Shown here in pieces: positions 34,390 to 46,287 of a stretch of 64,000 nucleotides of DNA. The notes under the pieces were generated by a model. That model was not told where the DNA came from and did no database searches. It saw only the letters and a program-made list of their open reading frames with translations. Numbering within the stretch: position 1 is the stretch's first letter; each line of letters begins with the position of its first letter. Source of the DNA: Dama dama (lineage: Eukaryota > Chordata > Mammalia > Artiodactyla > Cervidae); the NCBI RefSeq assembly GCF_033118175.1, contig NC_083691.1, positions 62,648,001 through 62,712,000 of the forward strand, given 5' to 3'. The translations under genes were made by a program, and so were the position numbers.

Positions 34390-34747
34390 AAAAAGGGTAC
34401 TGAAGAATTTATTTACAGAGCAGCAGTGGAGAAACAGACATAGAGAATAGATTTATGGACATGGGGAGAGGGGAGGAGAGGGTGAGATGTATGGAAATAG
34501 TAACATGGAAACTTACATTACCATATGTAAAATAGATAGCCAACAGGAATTTGCTGTTTGGCTCAGGAAACTCAAACGGGGGCTTGTATCAACCTAGAGG
34601 GGTGGGATGGGAGGGAGATGGGAGGGAGGTTCAAAAGGGAGGGGGTGTATGTATACCTATGACTGATTCATGTTGAGGTTTGACCAAAAACAAAAAAAAA
34701 ATTCTGTAAAGCAATTATCCTTCAATTAAAAACTAAATTTAAAAAAC
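34390..34747 (+). other. L1 3' UTR
   Basis: The typical ruminant L1 3' UTR: 'gagcagcagtggagaaacag', 'ggggagaggggaggagaggg', 'catatgtaaaatagatagcc' and the G-rich patch 'gggatgggagggagatggga' (about 34605-34625). It ends in A-rich sequence. The conserved G-rich tract is a known L1 feature with quadruplex potential. Confidence 0.88.
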
Positions 34748-36283
34748 AGCAAAAGAAAGATTTCTTTGTGATCTAGTCCTTCATTTTCAATTTGCAAGTC
34801 TGGGGACTGGGGTCATGAGAGCTGAGGTCAGGCCATGTGCTGACTCCATGTGATGTCCTTCTGGTCCACACAAGTGCCTCCTTCACTCAGTGGTGAGTAT
34901 CCTCCTGGTGCTGAAAACTATTTAGCTCATGGGGGTCCCTAAGCCGGTAACCACTAGGGGGCAAAACCAACCCGGCACTTCCAGTAATTCATCCCAGCTG
35001 AGCAGCCTGGTTTCCTCCAGCCTCATCCCAGGAAGTCTCTTTCTAGTCATGTTTTGAATTAAGAAGTTACAATAACATTCTCACAGTCCCTATCGCCTCT
35101 GTGGGTTGGCCTCACAGAAGGCAAAAGGAATTCACAGCAGCCCCCTGAAGAGCCTGGGGCCTGTTTCTCCAGTAGTTAGTGACAAAGACAGAAACACATT
35201 GTCAGAAATGACTGTCTGGTTCTACACGTCAGCCCAGTATCTACTGCATCCAAGGCCATTATCCACACAGAAAGAGGTGGGAGACAGTCTGTGTCTGTTT
35301 CCTGTACCCTTAGGAGTTGGAGGTTGGGACAATCTGGTGTTCCCACCTTTCATAGCTGAGAGAACAAATGCAATCAAGCGTGCTTTTAGAGAAGTCACTC
35401 TGAGGAAGGGAAGTCTTAGCAATGTCAAGACTGGTGATGCTTTCCCATACGTAACTAGCCCCTTAGTGAGTGCCTGGTACACTTCCACGTATTGAATAAT
35501 GAATGTGTGATGAATTAGTGATTCTACTGTGAGTTTCTTCTCAGGACATTGGTGGGTATGGAGAGAAGAATATATTAGCCCATCTTACAGATGAGAAGTG
35601 AGGGAAAGGAAGTGGATCTCCCAAGACCACCACATTAATCAATTCAACCTTCTATATGAAATAAAAATGAGGTCACTTAACTATTCTCTTACAAACCACA
35701 GTGCTTGTGTTAGCAACACTCTAAGATTTCCCCACACTTGATAATATGACACATGGAGTTGGGTGAAAAAAAAGCATTTCCTTTTTTTTTTTTTTTTAGA
35801 ATCAGTGCCAGTCTCTTATTTCCCACTTGGCTATATGCTTAGGGATAAATATTATAGTTTTGTAGAGAAGGTCATAACATAACAGTTGCATATTTGTTTT
35901 AGTTTCATATGATGATATAACGTCATATAGAAGGAGTCTCTGATTCCTCATCTGGGCATGAAAAAACCTGATAATATAAGAACTATTTTTGGAAAACATT
36001 TGCTTAAACTGTATTTGCCAGTTTTCACTTGGCATAGGGACTTTTGGAGCAAAGATTCTAGATTACATTGCAAATTGTATTTATTTTCTTCCATTAAGAC
36101 TAATTGAGGGAAGGAGACACTCAGTGATGGGGAAGGAAAGTATTTTAGACCACAGGGAATTGTGTTCTGAACATTCCTCTGCTCCTCACTTTTCCAACTC
36201 CTTGCACTGCTTGGAGGAGAGTCTAAAACTCATATTGTTTTTTGCTTTAAAGACAATTTTCAAACATATAGACACACACATTG
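34748..36283. other. Mostly unassigned interval
   Basis: No gene was recognised. A weak antisense MIR-like stretch occupies about 35461-35640 and a 16-base T-run lies at 35782-35797. Opposed frames at 35106-35495 (plus, 129 codons) and 35222-35488 (minus, 88) overlap and show no domain. Confidence 0.45.
35461..35640 (-). mobile_element. Possible MIR SINE
   Basis: 'agtgcctggtacacttccac' followed downstream by 'cccatcttacagatgagaag' and 'ggatctcccaagaccaccac' has the order of an antisense MIR, but divergence is high. Confidence 0.45.
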
Positions 36284-36487
36284 GGGCTTCCCTGGTGACT
36301 CAGATCGTAAAGAATCCACCTGCAATGCAGGAGACCTGGGTTCAATCCCTGGGTTGAGACGATCCCCTGGAAAAGGGAAAGGCTATCTACTCCAGTGTTC
36401 TTGTCTGGAGAATCCCATGGACAGAGGAGCCTGGTGGGCTATGGTCCATGGTGCTGCAAAGAGTTGGACATGACTGAGTGACTAAAT
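36284..36487 (+). mobile_element. Bov-tA SINE
   Basis: Sense copy beginning 'ggggcttccctggtgactca', with 'aatccacctgcaatgcagga', 'cctgggttcaatccctgggt', 'gaatcccatggacagaggag' and 'gttggacatgactgagtgac'. It ends in a CA microsatellite. Confidence 0.94.

Positions 36488-36525
<38 letters not shown>
36488..36525 (+). repeat. (CA)n microsatellite at SINE tail
   Basis: About 18 uninterrupted CA units directly after the Bov-tA 3' end, likely grown from the 'gcacaca' end of the SINE. Confidence 0.95.
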
Positions 36526-36528
<3 letters not shown>

Positions 36529-38006
36529 TTAAGGGAAGAAAAGCACAACTTCGCTTCCTTTATGTTGGCATAACTGGAAAATACAAAGATGCTTAAAAAT
36601 TCCCCAAATTTCTCTCTTTACTCTCCCTGCACCCACAAACTGGAAAAAGAATTGAGGCAAACAGCACACTCAAAGGCATGTGTATCCACAGTGACATACT
36701 GGGGGAGGAGTTACTTGCTTTTTAAGGAATAGGCTTTGTTTTCAAGACAGCAGTTTTTCTGCTTCACAAACATAGGTGTCATGTTTTTAAGTCCAAGGGA
36801 AGAAAAAAATACCAAAGCTGGACAAGATCCCAGTCACTATATGCAAAATGGAGGGAAGGAAAGCCAGAGGAAGGGGGAACCCCACTCTCTAATAGGGAAG
36901 AAAAACATGGAAAGAGAGACTTAGAAAGGCATGTCAGAGGACCCACTATTATCCTGCCTCCTCTGCCACATTGGCACCTCTCTCATCCACTCACCATCTC
37001 TCTCCATGGGCTCAGCCACTTGCACTTTAGACCCTCCCAGAAGTCCCATGGCCCTTCTCATGTACAAGTAGCCCAGAGAGTGTGGCAACTTCAAAACATT
37101 AAAAAGAAAAATGAATATCCTTCCCCACCACCATCATTTCCAAAAATGGCAATTGATGTTGCCTGATGTGGAAGCTCGGAAACTCAGTTATACCACATTT
37201 CATTCAAGTGTTCGAAATTGGAATAATAGTGCTGGATAGTGAGGCTCCTACGAGTAATGACGCTGCCATTTTATTTTGTGCTGGCCCAATGTTTTCATAA
37301 ATTCAGGCTTAGAGTGGAGCTCAGTGTTATTTTCTTTCAAGGTCTTTGCTTCCATGTCTTTTTCTTGTTTCTCAGTCCATCTCTTTGCCATGTGGCTGGG
37401 GCCATCTCACCCTTGGCCTTGGCCATGATTGGCCGGTGACACCAGTGGCTGCCTGGTGACTGAACAGCAAACGCATCACTGGAGCATTTTCTACACCCCT
37501 TGAGCCAAATGTTTTACATATTTGGCCCTGAACAACATTTTGGGTGGTGTGATGAGAAGCCATTGAAAACCATATGGCGGCCCCTAGCTCATATACTCTA
37601 CAGGATTTTGTATGCTATTGCCATTGTTATTAATAGTTGTCATTCCCTGAGGGTGACATGCACCGCGATGAGTTTTAATTAGAATGGCTCTGCTTTGCAG
37701 AATGTTTTCCTACCAAAGCCCTCCCTATCATACTTTATTAAGAGTTAAGAAGATAGCTTGCTTACTGACCCAGACCTAGTCATGCAAGGGTACACTATTA
37801 GATGTGATATCGTTCTCAACTTGCTGTGAAAAGGGCATTCAGTTCTCATTTACTTACTCAGCTCTTCAGCAGGTGGCAACTGCATCTCTGATGACCCAGG
37901 TAAGAAGAGATGTGGCAAGCCTGCAGGAAAACATGGGTAGGAAGGATGGACTTAATTTTATTGACAATAACCAACCATTCCTCAGTTATGGGCAGGATGA
38001 CTCCTG
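36526..38006. other. Repeat-free interval
   Basis: No repeat or gene was recognised over about 1.5 kb. The longest frames (60-66 codons) look random. Confidence 0.5.
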
Positions 38007-38222
38007 GGCTTCCCAGGTGGCACTGGGGGTAAAGAACCTGCCTGCCAAGGCAGGAGACATAAGAGATAAAGGTTCGATCCCTGGATCGGGAAGGTCCCCT
38101 GGAGGAGGGTATGACAACCCTCTTCAGTATACTTGCCTGGAGAATCCCGTGGACAGAGGAACCTAGCAGGCTACAGTCCATGGGGTCACAATGAGTCAGA
38201 TATAATGAAAGCGACTTAGCAC
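38007..38222 (+). mobile_element. Bov-tA SINE
   Basis: Sense copy: 'gggcttcccaggtggcactg', 'ggtaaagaacctgcctgcca', 'ggttcgatccctggatcggg', 'tatacttgcctggagaatcc' and 'gcgacttagcacg'. The B-box 'ggttcgatccc' is intact, though a polymerase III terminator context was not examined. Confidence 0.93.
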
Positions 38223-38280
38223 GTAAGCATGCACGCACCTTCTGTTAGATTAGGTATCTCATTTGCTCCCATCATCTGAA

Positions 38281-38369
38281 TGAAGGATGGGGAAGCCTGG
38301 CATGCTGCAATCCACAGGGTTTCAAAGAGTCAGACAAAACTGAGCAACTGAACAACAACAACAACTCTC
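38281..38369 (+). mobile_element. Very short BovB 3' end with target duplication
   Basis: An 89-bp BovB tail: 'tgaaggatggggaagcctgg', 'catgctgcaatccacagggt', 'agtcagacaaaactgagcaa' and a (caa)n end. The 8-mer 'catctgaa' precedes it (38273-38280) and follows it (38370-38377), consistent with a separate 5'-truncated insertion. Confidence 0.8.
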
Positions 38370-38377
38370 CATCTGAA

Positions 38378-41300
38378 GGATTTTCAAGGATGTCTTCTCT
38401 CTCTCTCACACTTTTACTTTCTTTCTCCTTTGCTCTGTGCTTATCTACCAAACCTTGTCTTCATGTACCTGGCAGGGTGTTAGATACCAGTGCAGAATTC
38501 AGCCAACTTTTATCTCTGATCTATGTTCATTTATCCTATAAGCCCTGAAATATTGACCTATACTGTATATCTGGGTTGAGAAATAGGATGATGATCCCAA
38601 TCTCTTTCTTGTAGCTCACTTCCTACCTTTTTATTTCTGGCTTGGCTGGTCCTTTCAGACACAGATACTTGGATACTAACTTCAAATTCACTGTACCATC
38701 AGTCAGCCTACAATAAACTACCAAGAAGAGCCTTTCAGCCAACTGGAGTTGGTCATAAAGTGTGAGCAATAAATAAATGTTGATGACTCTGGTTGTTGCC
38801 CATTCTGCCAGTGAAGTCAATGGACAAAAACATAGAAAAGAAAGTGATCAAGTTTCAGAAAATTGAGAGAGATTGATTGGGGGAGATTTCTCAGGATAAC
38901 AGCTGATCTGGGGTAGGAAGTGGGAGGTATAAAATTGGCGTGGGAATTCTGGACCAGAGTCACGATGTGTAGAGAATCATGTTGTGTTTGGGGAAATTTT
39001 AATTATTTTTATAGATACAAAATGAAATACTATTGGAGAAGCAGAGGGAGATGAGCTCTGAAAGGTGGTTTGGACTCGGTTCATTCATCCTGATTTGCCT
39101 GGGACAGTTAGTTGTACTCCTGTGGTCCTTGTATACTTTCTATTCTCAAGGATATCATACTTTAGGTGATAAATTATATGGTCATTCTACTTACACATCA
39201 TTATTCTAAGACTGGCTTTTATATTATAGGTGATGGGGAGAAAACAGAAAGAAGACAAGATTAGATTTAGATTGTAGAAATAATCCTTTCACAGCCAAGT
39301 TTTGTTGTGACTTCTAGGTACCTCTCAATGTTCTTCCTACCTTTCTTTAGAAATCAGAATCCTCATGCTTATTGGATCCAATATTAAAAGATTAGTGACC
39401 AAGCTTCCTTCACAGGTCAGTATAGCCATTGTATAAATTTTGGCCACAGAGATGGAAGTAGGAGTGTTACATGGAATATTGGAAAAATATCTTTAAGGAG
39501 TGAGGGAGTACACTCTGTTGCATCACAGGTAGATATAGGCTCATCACATTGGTAAAGCAAAGTCACAACCTTGGAGGAATCTAGGTTCTTGATGACTTGG
39601 TGGAGATACCCCACGAGCCCTAGATTGCCTCCTTTTAGAGTTCTTTAGTGGGAGATAAATACATTTCTGTTTTATTTAGACAATGTTTTTTGATCTTTCT
39701 AAAATAGGCTGCTGAACAGATTAGCAACCTATAGGTCAATCCTTCAACACGAGTCAGTTAAGCATTATTTCATAGGGGAGATATAAGAAGAAACCATTTT
39801 GGTTCAGATCGTGACATCATCCTCTAAGCCAGCTTTATCAAGATGTCCCATATTTTAAAAGTTATTGGACCCTCATAAATAAAAATGATCATTTTCCATT
39901 TGTCTCTTTGGGTCGCATCCCTTTGATTAGAAGCTTTTAGTCAGAAAGCTTTGCTTAGAAACTTAGCTCTTGGATTTGGTTTTGTGAATTTTAGTAATTC
40001 AACTCAAAAAAGTCTATTGTATTTTAAAGTACTTTCTGGTGACTGTGGAGTGAGAATGATTTTTAGTTGGATGGGGATGTAATACAGAGAAATGAAAGAG
40101 AGGTAAGGAAAGGAGCAAGCATTTACTTTTGAAGGAACAACAGTGTTCTAAAATAAATGACTATCACCAATAAAGTGCTCTCCTATGGCTAGATTCACAT
40201 TTCTTCCCCTACCACTGGACTTACTATGTAAAAGAGCAAAAGCAGAGTGTTCTTTCAAGTAAGACTTCTGATCAAAGAATATAGAATATATATGTATATA
40301 TATATATATATATACACACATATATAATTTAATATATACATATTAAATCAGCCAAAGGAAGAATAAAATGGAGGAAAGCAGTAAACGTAAAGAAACAAAA
40401 GTAGATCTAGCCAGATTATATATTAAATAAAAGGCAATAAATAAGCAGTGAGTGAAATTTTATATGTGCACATTACACCAAACCAGTCAAAGATTCTGAC
40501 CCCTGGCACTGCAGAAATGATGCAGCCATCTTCTTCATTCTGATGCTTTCAATAAAATCATTCCCAAGAGAGCCAGGGAAAAATTCTCTCTCTCAATAAA
40601 ATGTGAAACCGTCAGTATTATGAAAAAGCATACTAATAATTGGATAGTGTTCTGAAGTCGCTTTCATAAAGCCTCCCTTTCGACTTCCCTCCTCAGGTTT
40701 TAATATTGCCCAGTGAGTCCATCAGATCACAGGGGTTTTGTTGGAGAAAGAAAGTTGTAGGCTTGATTGGTGGCCTTGTGAGGTGAGGGTCAACAATGCG
40801 CATATCAACAGAGATAACTTGTGAATGATGTGCCCTGAGTTCCTAAACACAGCCCACCCAAAATGAATATGCTGCTCAACAGCTTCTACCATGAATAAAG
40901 GAGTCAAGGTGATGCCTGGGCTCTCCTGGCAGAGGGGGGAAACGGGTTGCACGTAGCCCGAGCTAAAGTTACTCTGAACTTTACAAATCGAGGGCTATAA
41001 GCTGAAAGATGGATAGAAAGGCTGTTGTGATGGTGAAGAAGGCTCTGGAAGCTGAAGTCTCCTTAATGGCGATGAAACAACATGGGAATATGGGATTGGC
41101 CCAGAATGCGAAAGCAAACAAAGTCTGCAGCAGCACCCAGGATGAATGAAAGTTTGCAGTCACAACAATTAGTACCAGTTGACAAGGTCTTTTTGAAACA
41201 TGTCAGCAGAGGGAGTTCACATATGGTACCTCTTTTACACCTTTCCAAAGTTGGGAGAAGAGTGGGAGGAGGAGGAGGGCTGTTGACAGTAAACATTGAA

Positions 41301-42965
41301 GACAAGGGAGGGGAAGAATTTTTTAAAAGCAAATGAGCAAAACGGCAACTCTTCAGTTTCAGGATAAGCCACAGGGAGTGAGCACTGTTGGTCTTGCCAG
41401 GTACTGAGCCTCTGCTGACCTGTGTCCTGTTCACCACTGCCCCAAAGGCTGCCAGAGGTGGCATCGCTCAATCTCCTGCTTGACTGATTCACCTTGGCAT
41501 GTTCTCTGGCTACTTCACTGAGGTCTTTCTTATCTTCCACTTTTTCTTTATACCTTATGGGGTCAGTTCTGACATCCTCTTTGTTGACCAAAGAATTCAT
41601 TCAAGGCACTATGATGTTCCACTCAATCTCCAACAGATAAAATCCATTTGAAACCGGTATCTACAATAAGATCTAAAGGGGAGAGGGGCCAAAGGGATGT
41701 GTTTATTGGAAAGACAGAAATCCTACAGTGGTGGAGACGGAGGAAACTAGACTGCAAGACCAGAGGATGTGCAAGCCTCTCGGGCTGATTTCAACACTCC
41801 CCAGGAAGAATGGGCTTTCTTCTTAATGCTACGTTCCAAACAGTGGGGCTCATCTCAATGTGCAACAATTTTTCATATTTTGATAATCAAGATGTTTTCA
41901 CTACCAGTAATGCCATTTAGATGGGTTAAGGAATAGGACAATTGTCCTAGAGAAGTTTGGAAGTAGAGAGGAGGAGGAAGAGGTGTTTATGGGAAGAGCT
42001 GAAACACAGTCTTTCCAGCTCTCCTCTTGACACTCTCCCATCCAGGGAACTGTGAACAGGTATCTCCCCATGTACTGAAGTGCTGGAAAATAGTGTAAGT
42101 GCTAGGTGGATACTCTTTAATTTTTAAAACCAATAGTAGACCACAGTATGTTCAGATTTAGGATACCAAGGCATTTTATTGCTTCTACTCCTGGGGCGAC
42201 ATGGCCCATTTTTCCCTCTTCCTTTCAGTTATCCAGGATGTTTGCCCGAGTGGATAGGCTCTGACCTCTGAAATAATAGTGTTTGGAGGTAACATGTTTT
42301 TCAGGGAACACTTTAATCTTTTTTTCCCATAGGTATCAGAGAGCTGAGTCAATAAACCACTGGATAGAAAGGAGGAATGCTTCAGCCTCACATGGTCTTT
42401 GCTTGTTTACAGGGGAGCTTGCTTTTGTTGAGGAAGACCTAAAGATGCTTTGGTTCTTAAACTTCTTTCCTTGGTCTGTATGCTTCCTTGTCAGGTCTCA
42501 TACATCTCAACCAAGAAAACTAAAGAAAGAAACCTTTTTCCTTCTTAACCTGAGGAGAAGCCTGACTTATCCACTTGGGTGAAGCAAACCAAGGTGAATG
42601 CTGGGAGGAGCAGCAGGCACACAACGGTATTTGCCTGTTACCTGAAAAGAGAAGTGGGTGCTCCCAGTGAGGAGAAGCTGGGCAGGAGCATTTTTTTCTG
42701 AGCACAGCATCTTTGCCTCTGGTCATCTCCACCAGAGACCACTGAAGTAGCAAGTGCTTTGTCAAATACAGCCTTAGAAACGAACAGAGCAGCTATGAAG
42801 CAAAGTTTTATACAGCTGCTTCTCAAAAAAAAACAGCTGTCCACCATGGGTCATCAGGGGGCTGCTAGAGCCTGGAGAAAAGAGCTTTCCTCTGTCTTTC
42901 CAGGCAACTGTAGCTGCTCCTCATTCAGACTCGGCAGAGGGCCATGTGAACTTCATGCTTCTCCT
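38378..42965. other. Long repeat-poor interval
   Basis: About 4.6 kb with no interspersed repeat that I can name, the longest such stretch in the window. It contains one TA microsatellite (40286-40346). Around 41063-41600 two minus-strand frames (133 and 121 codons) and one plus-strand frame (84 codons) overlap. None shows a recognisable domain, splice pattern or signal, so no gene is called. Confidence 0.5.
40286..40346. repeat. (TA)n microsatellite with CA patch
   Basis: Imperfect TA dinucleotide repeat, with 'tatacacacatatata' in the middle and an AT-rich end. Confidence 0.9.
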
Positions 42966-42991
42966 TGTGTGTGTGTGTGTGTGTGTGTGTG
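42966..42991 (+). repeat. (TG)n microsatellite
   Basis: About 13 TG units abutting the reversed 3' end of the adjacent Bov-tA, the mirror image of the arrangement at 36488. Confidence 0.95.
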
Positions 42992-43176
42992 AGCACTATT
43001 TCTCAGTTCAACTGTTTGCTCCAGCAGGCTCCTCTCTCCGTGGGATTTCCCAGGCAAGAATACTGGAGTGGTTGCCATTTCCTCTCCCAGGGGATCTTCC
43101 CGACCCAGGGATTAAATTTTGCCTCTCCTGCATTGGCAGGTGGGCTCTTTACCACTAGCGCCACCTAGGAATCCCC
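42992..43176 (-). mobile_element. Bov-tA SINE, internally shortened
   Basis: Antisense copy: 'gagcactatttctcagttca', 'ggctcctctctccgtgggat', 'ggcaagaatactggagtggt', 'gggatcttcccgacccaggg' and 'taccactagcgccacctagg'. Part of the 'actctttgcgaccccatgg' block is missing. Confidence 0.9.
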
Positions 43177-43659
43177 CTCCTCTGTAAAGCAAGATGTTTA
43201 GGAAAGGACAGTTTCCTGAAGTTACACTTTACAGAGGAGCAGCGAAAGGTGGGGCGCGGGAATCAGTAGGGAATCAGAGACCTTCCTTGGCTGCTTGACA
43301 AAGCCAAACAATTCAAGAAAGTCACTGAAACTTTGATTTCTTTTTCTGAAAATGAAGTGGGGACAATAAAGCTGAACATTAATTTCTCTTAGGCTCCTTC
43401 ATTCTTAGACTTTCCTGACTCTAAAATGTCATCATTTGCTCCACATAAACATGTTTTGTCTCTGTCCTTGGGTGAGAATAAAATGCTTTCTTTCTCAGAG
43501 AGATTGGGATAGATTTGCCTTTAAAATTCTTTTCACTAAGAGAACCTGAGTGCAGGCACTCAGGGACTATGTAGGCAGGAACTGGGTCATTTCAGGGGAT
43601 AGTGAAGCATCCATGTTGTTTCTTATTCTCAAATGGAAAATAGGGAGTCTACTCACTTC
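43177..43659. other. Unassigned interval
   Basis: No repeat or gene was recognised. Confidence 0.5.
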
Positions 43660-43990
43660 AAGAAGTGTTTATTCGGTTCCTACTGTGTTCAAGGCTCTGA
43701 GTCAGTTCTGATAATGCATCTTGAATTTTCAGAGCACTTCAAACGATCTCAAGCAACACCAACATGAGCTGTATTATAGGATCCTCAGAGAAGTCCTTTG
43801 AGTAAAAGAACCCAGAGGTACTCTCTGGGTGCCTCTGAATTTACCTGTGAGGAGATAGAAGCCAGGGTGCACAGCGTGGCCCTCGCTCACCAGGTCTTGG
43901 CCCCAGAGACTGGCTGCACCAGGACTCGGCTCCAGGTCACTTGGTTCAAACCCAGTGTGCTTCTCCTCTCCTGCCCTCTATTCAGAAAAT
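43660..43990 (-). mobile_element. Possible MIR SINE
   Basis: 'gtgtttattcggttcctact', 'gtgttcaaggctctgagtca', later 'ctgtgaggagatagaagcc' and 'ggttcaaacccagtgtgctt' follow antisense MIR order, with extra sequence in the middle. The match is weak. Confidence 0.45.
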
Positions 43991-46287
43991 CATTGGTTAC
44001 TTTTCTGGGATAGAAGAGTTTTCACGAAAATGATGGTTTATCGTCAAACTAAACCAATCTTTCCTATTCCTTTTTGTTGCTTTTATTTTTTTTAATGTTG
44101 TTTTGTTTTTTCTAAAGGGATTCACTTGAGCAGAGAGTTTGAATTATTAAAAAGGGTTTAATTCAGCCTCTAGTCTCCTTAATATCTAAGGATCAAAGAA
44201 ACTTGGAATGAGGAGGCTTGGCAAACGGAAGGCAGATAATCCATAGGTAGAAGAAAAACCCAGGGCAGAGGGCGGCTACACTCGCCACTTTAGCGCTGAC
44301 CTGAGAACTGAACTCATTAGTCTGATAAACATCACAGCCACCCAAAGAAGCAGAGGGAGGGTCTGTGTGGCCTGTGGTGTCTGATAGAAACTGGGAGACA
44401 GAGGCACTCTAAAGACGCGGGGAGTTGATAACAAAGCCAATGATCACAGTTAGGCTGTCCGCCTGGCACCCTGGCTGCTTAACACAGACCCCCAACTTCA
44501 TATCTGGAAATGTTCCACTTTCTCTTTAAAAACACTCTGGGCCTTTAAAAATGAAAACAAACATCTTCCCTCTAGGCAGGTGTGCATGTGGCAGCACGCA
44601 CACAGACACACACGCACTCACAGTCATTTAACAAGGATGAGAGGCCGTGATCCCAGAGGCTTTCCAACCTCCTGTCCAAGGAGACTTCCCGGCTGGCCTA
44701 ATCACTCTGGCAACAGCACACCTGAGCATTTCCCTCTCGGCACAAAGGAGAGAGGGGCCGGGAAGCCAGTTCTGTTGGACAAATAGTATCTGAGACTGGA
44801 AACAGCCGGTAGATGCTCAACCATTTCAGAGCCTTAATAAGCAAGTGGGGGAATCATCTTATTCGAAGGTTCAAATGTGTCTCGGCCACTGCTTCAAAGT
44901 AGCTAAGTCGATAGAGTCTGCTGTCCATCAGATTTTTCAAATAATAATGATACAATTTGAAAATTATGATAATTATGTGTTCTGTACCCTGGGTGGGGGC
45001 AGACAACAGTGAGGCATATTTTCTAATGTAATTAAGGCGTTCAGCTGATCCCTCCCAACTGCAATTGTTATTTCAAAAGTGAATTAATAAATTATATTCA
45101 GCCTGCTCAGAATAAAAATTTGCCTTGAGGATTTTTGTTGCAACCTGCAAACTCTGACTCAAAATTCAGAAGAGAGAGGCTGAGTAGAACTTCTATTAGA
45201 TTGGCCTGGGCTGGCTCCCAGCCTGGGATAAACTTTTGGGGAGAAGGTTTTAGCTGGGACATCTGGAACCATTTCTAAGCTTTATTGCAAGCAATATGCA
45301 AATAGTCTTTACCCTATGTTCACTTATGGTTCCCTATGCTAAACTCGAAGCAATTAATGCTGACTCCTGGATGCCCAGGGGACTCAGATCTCCTGTGGTT
45401 TACACAGACCACTTTAGCTATCATGATGAATTAGTGTAAGGCCCAGTAATGCACCTTTGAGTATGTGAGGCCTTTTAAGGCTCTCGAAGGTCAAGCTTGT
45501 GGCTGTATAAAGTACATTTTCCCTTGGCAGGCCAGAGCCTCTGACAGCATACAAGGTTGTATTTCTATTCATCACAGGTTCCAGATTCCAAATGTCCAAA
45601 ATCACCATCCTGTTTTCTCTGGACAGCTGATGTTTCAGGCCTGTGATGATTCAAGGTAAATATTTACCAAGAGGGGCTGGCAAGAGCACTTTGCATGCTT
45701 GGGAAAGAATGATGTGTCAATTCAGAGAAGAGGTATCATTTTTCTTTCTGTCCAAACACAGAGTGGGTGTAAAATCCACAGTAGGGCACCACCAATTGCA
45801 AATCTCCTATCTGGACGTGGTGGGGCGTGGGGGCAGGGTGGGGGGCGCGGTTCCAGCCAGTGGTAACTCTGCTGATCTCCCTTAAAAGGAAAGCCTGAGG
45901 AGACTGAGGACGTGGCCCAGGGGCCTCCTTGGTCACCACTGTTTATACAGGTAAGTGATGGTGTGAAGAGACACCGGGCTGAGAGTCACAGGCATGGTCC
46001 CTAGTGATAACTCCACACTATTGATTTGTCCTGGTATAAATTTGTAATTTCTTTTGCATGTTAGTTCTCATTGCTAAGATGAGAGAATTTCAGCACCATT
46101 TTATTGGTCTTTTCTACGTATGAAACATGCTTGCTATATTTTCCTCAGCAGGTATTTTTGTTAGTCTATGATTTGTGTCTGGTACAGAGAAATGTATCAA
46201 TGACAAAGATTGAAAGATGCATAACACCCTGTCCCACTTCGGCTCCTCATCTCTTTAAACATCTCTCTTAGTAAGCTCTCTACTTTT
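43991..46287. other. Repeat-free interval
   Basis: About 2.3 kb free of recognised repeats. It includes the AT-rich candidate element at 44830-45130, an 'acacac'-type patch near 44597-44625 and a G-rich patch near 45820-45850. Frames of 64-80 codons on both strands are unrecognised. Confidence 0.5.
44830..45130. promoter_or_regulatory. Candidate regulatory element with clustered ATTA cores
   Basis: Inside a repeat-free block, several homeodomain-type cores cluster: 'gaaaattatgataattatg' (about 44959-44977), 'taatgtaattaag' (45025-45037) and 'gaattaataaattat' (45081-45095). AT-rich DNA produces such cores by chance. The call rests only on clustering and absence of repeats, and conservation was not tested. 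Confidence 0.2.

Larger units (their letters stand above)
26299..34747 (+). mobile_element. Near-complete ruminant L1 LINE (about 8.45 kb)
   Basis: A sense-strand LINE-1 with all parts in order: 5' region 26299-29697, ORF1 relic 29698-30566, ORF2 relic 30625-34389, and 3' UTR 34390-34747. The left end has 'aaaaagatggcagaagag', the typical L1 5' start. The right end has 'gggaggttcaaaagggaggg', 'gtttgaccaaaaac' and 'gcaattatccttcaatta', typical of bovine L1. A weak target-duplication candidate is 'gaaagaaag' at 26289-26297 against 'aaaagaaag' at 34751-34759; its low complexity makes it uncertain. Many frameshifts and stops show the copy cannot move by itself. Confidence 0.95.

Noticed and set aside
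26289..34759. A target-site duplication for the large L1 ('gaaagaaag' and 'aaaagaaag').
   Set aside because: The match is short, imperfect and A-rich, so it is kept only as a weak candidate.
35106..35495. A 129-codon plus-strand frame outside clear repeats.
   Set aside because: An 88-codon frame opposes it, part of it may be MIR, and it shows no domain, signal or splice context. Chance is sufficient.
36284..38222. Possible tRNA genes, from A- and B-box-like motifs such as 'ggttcgatccc'.
   Set aside because: The motifs are in tRNA-derived SINE heads. The downstream sequence is SINE body, and no complete cloverleaf is visible.
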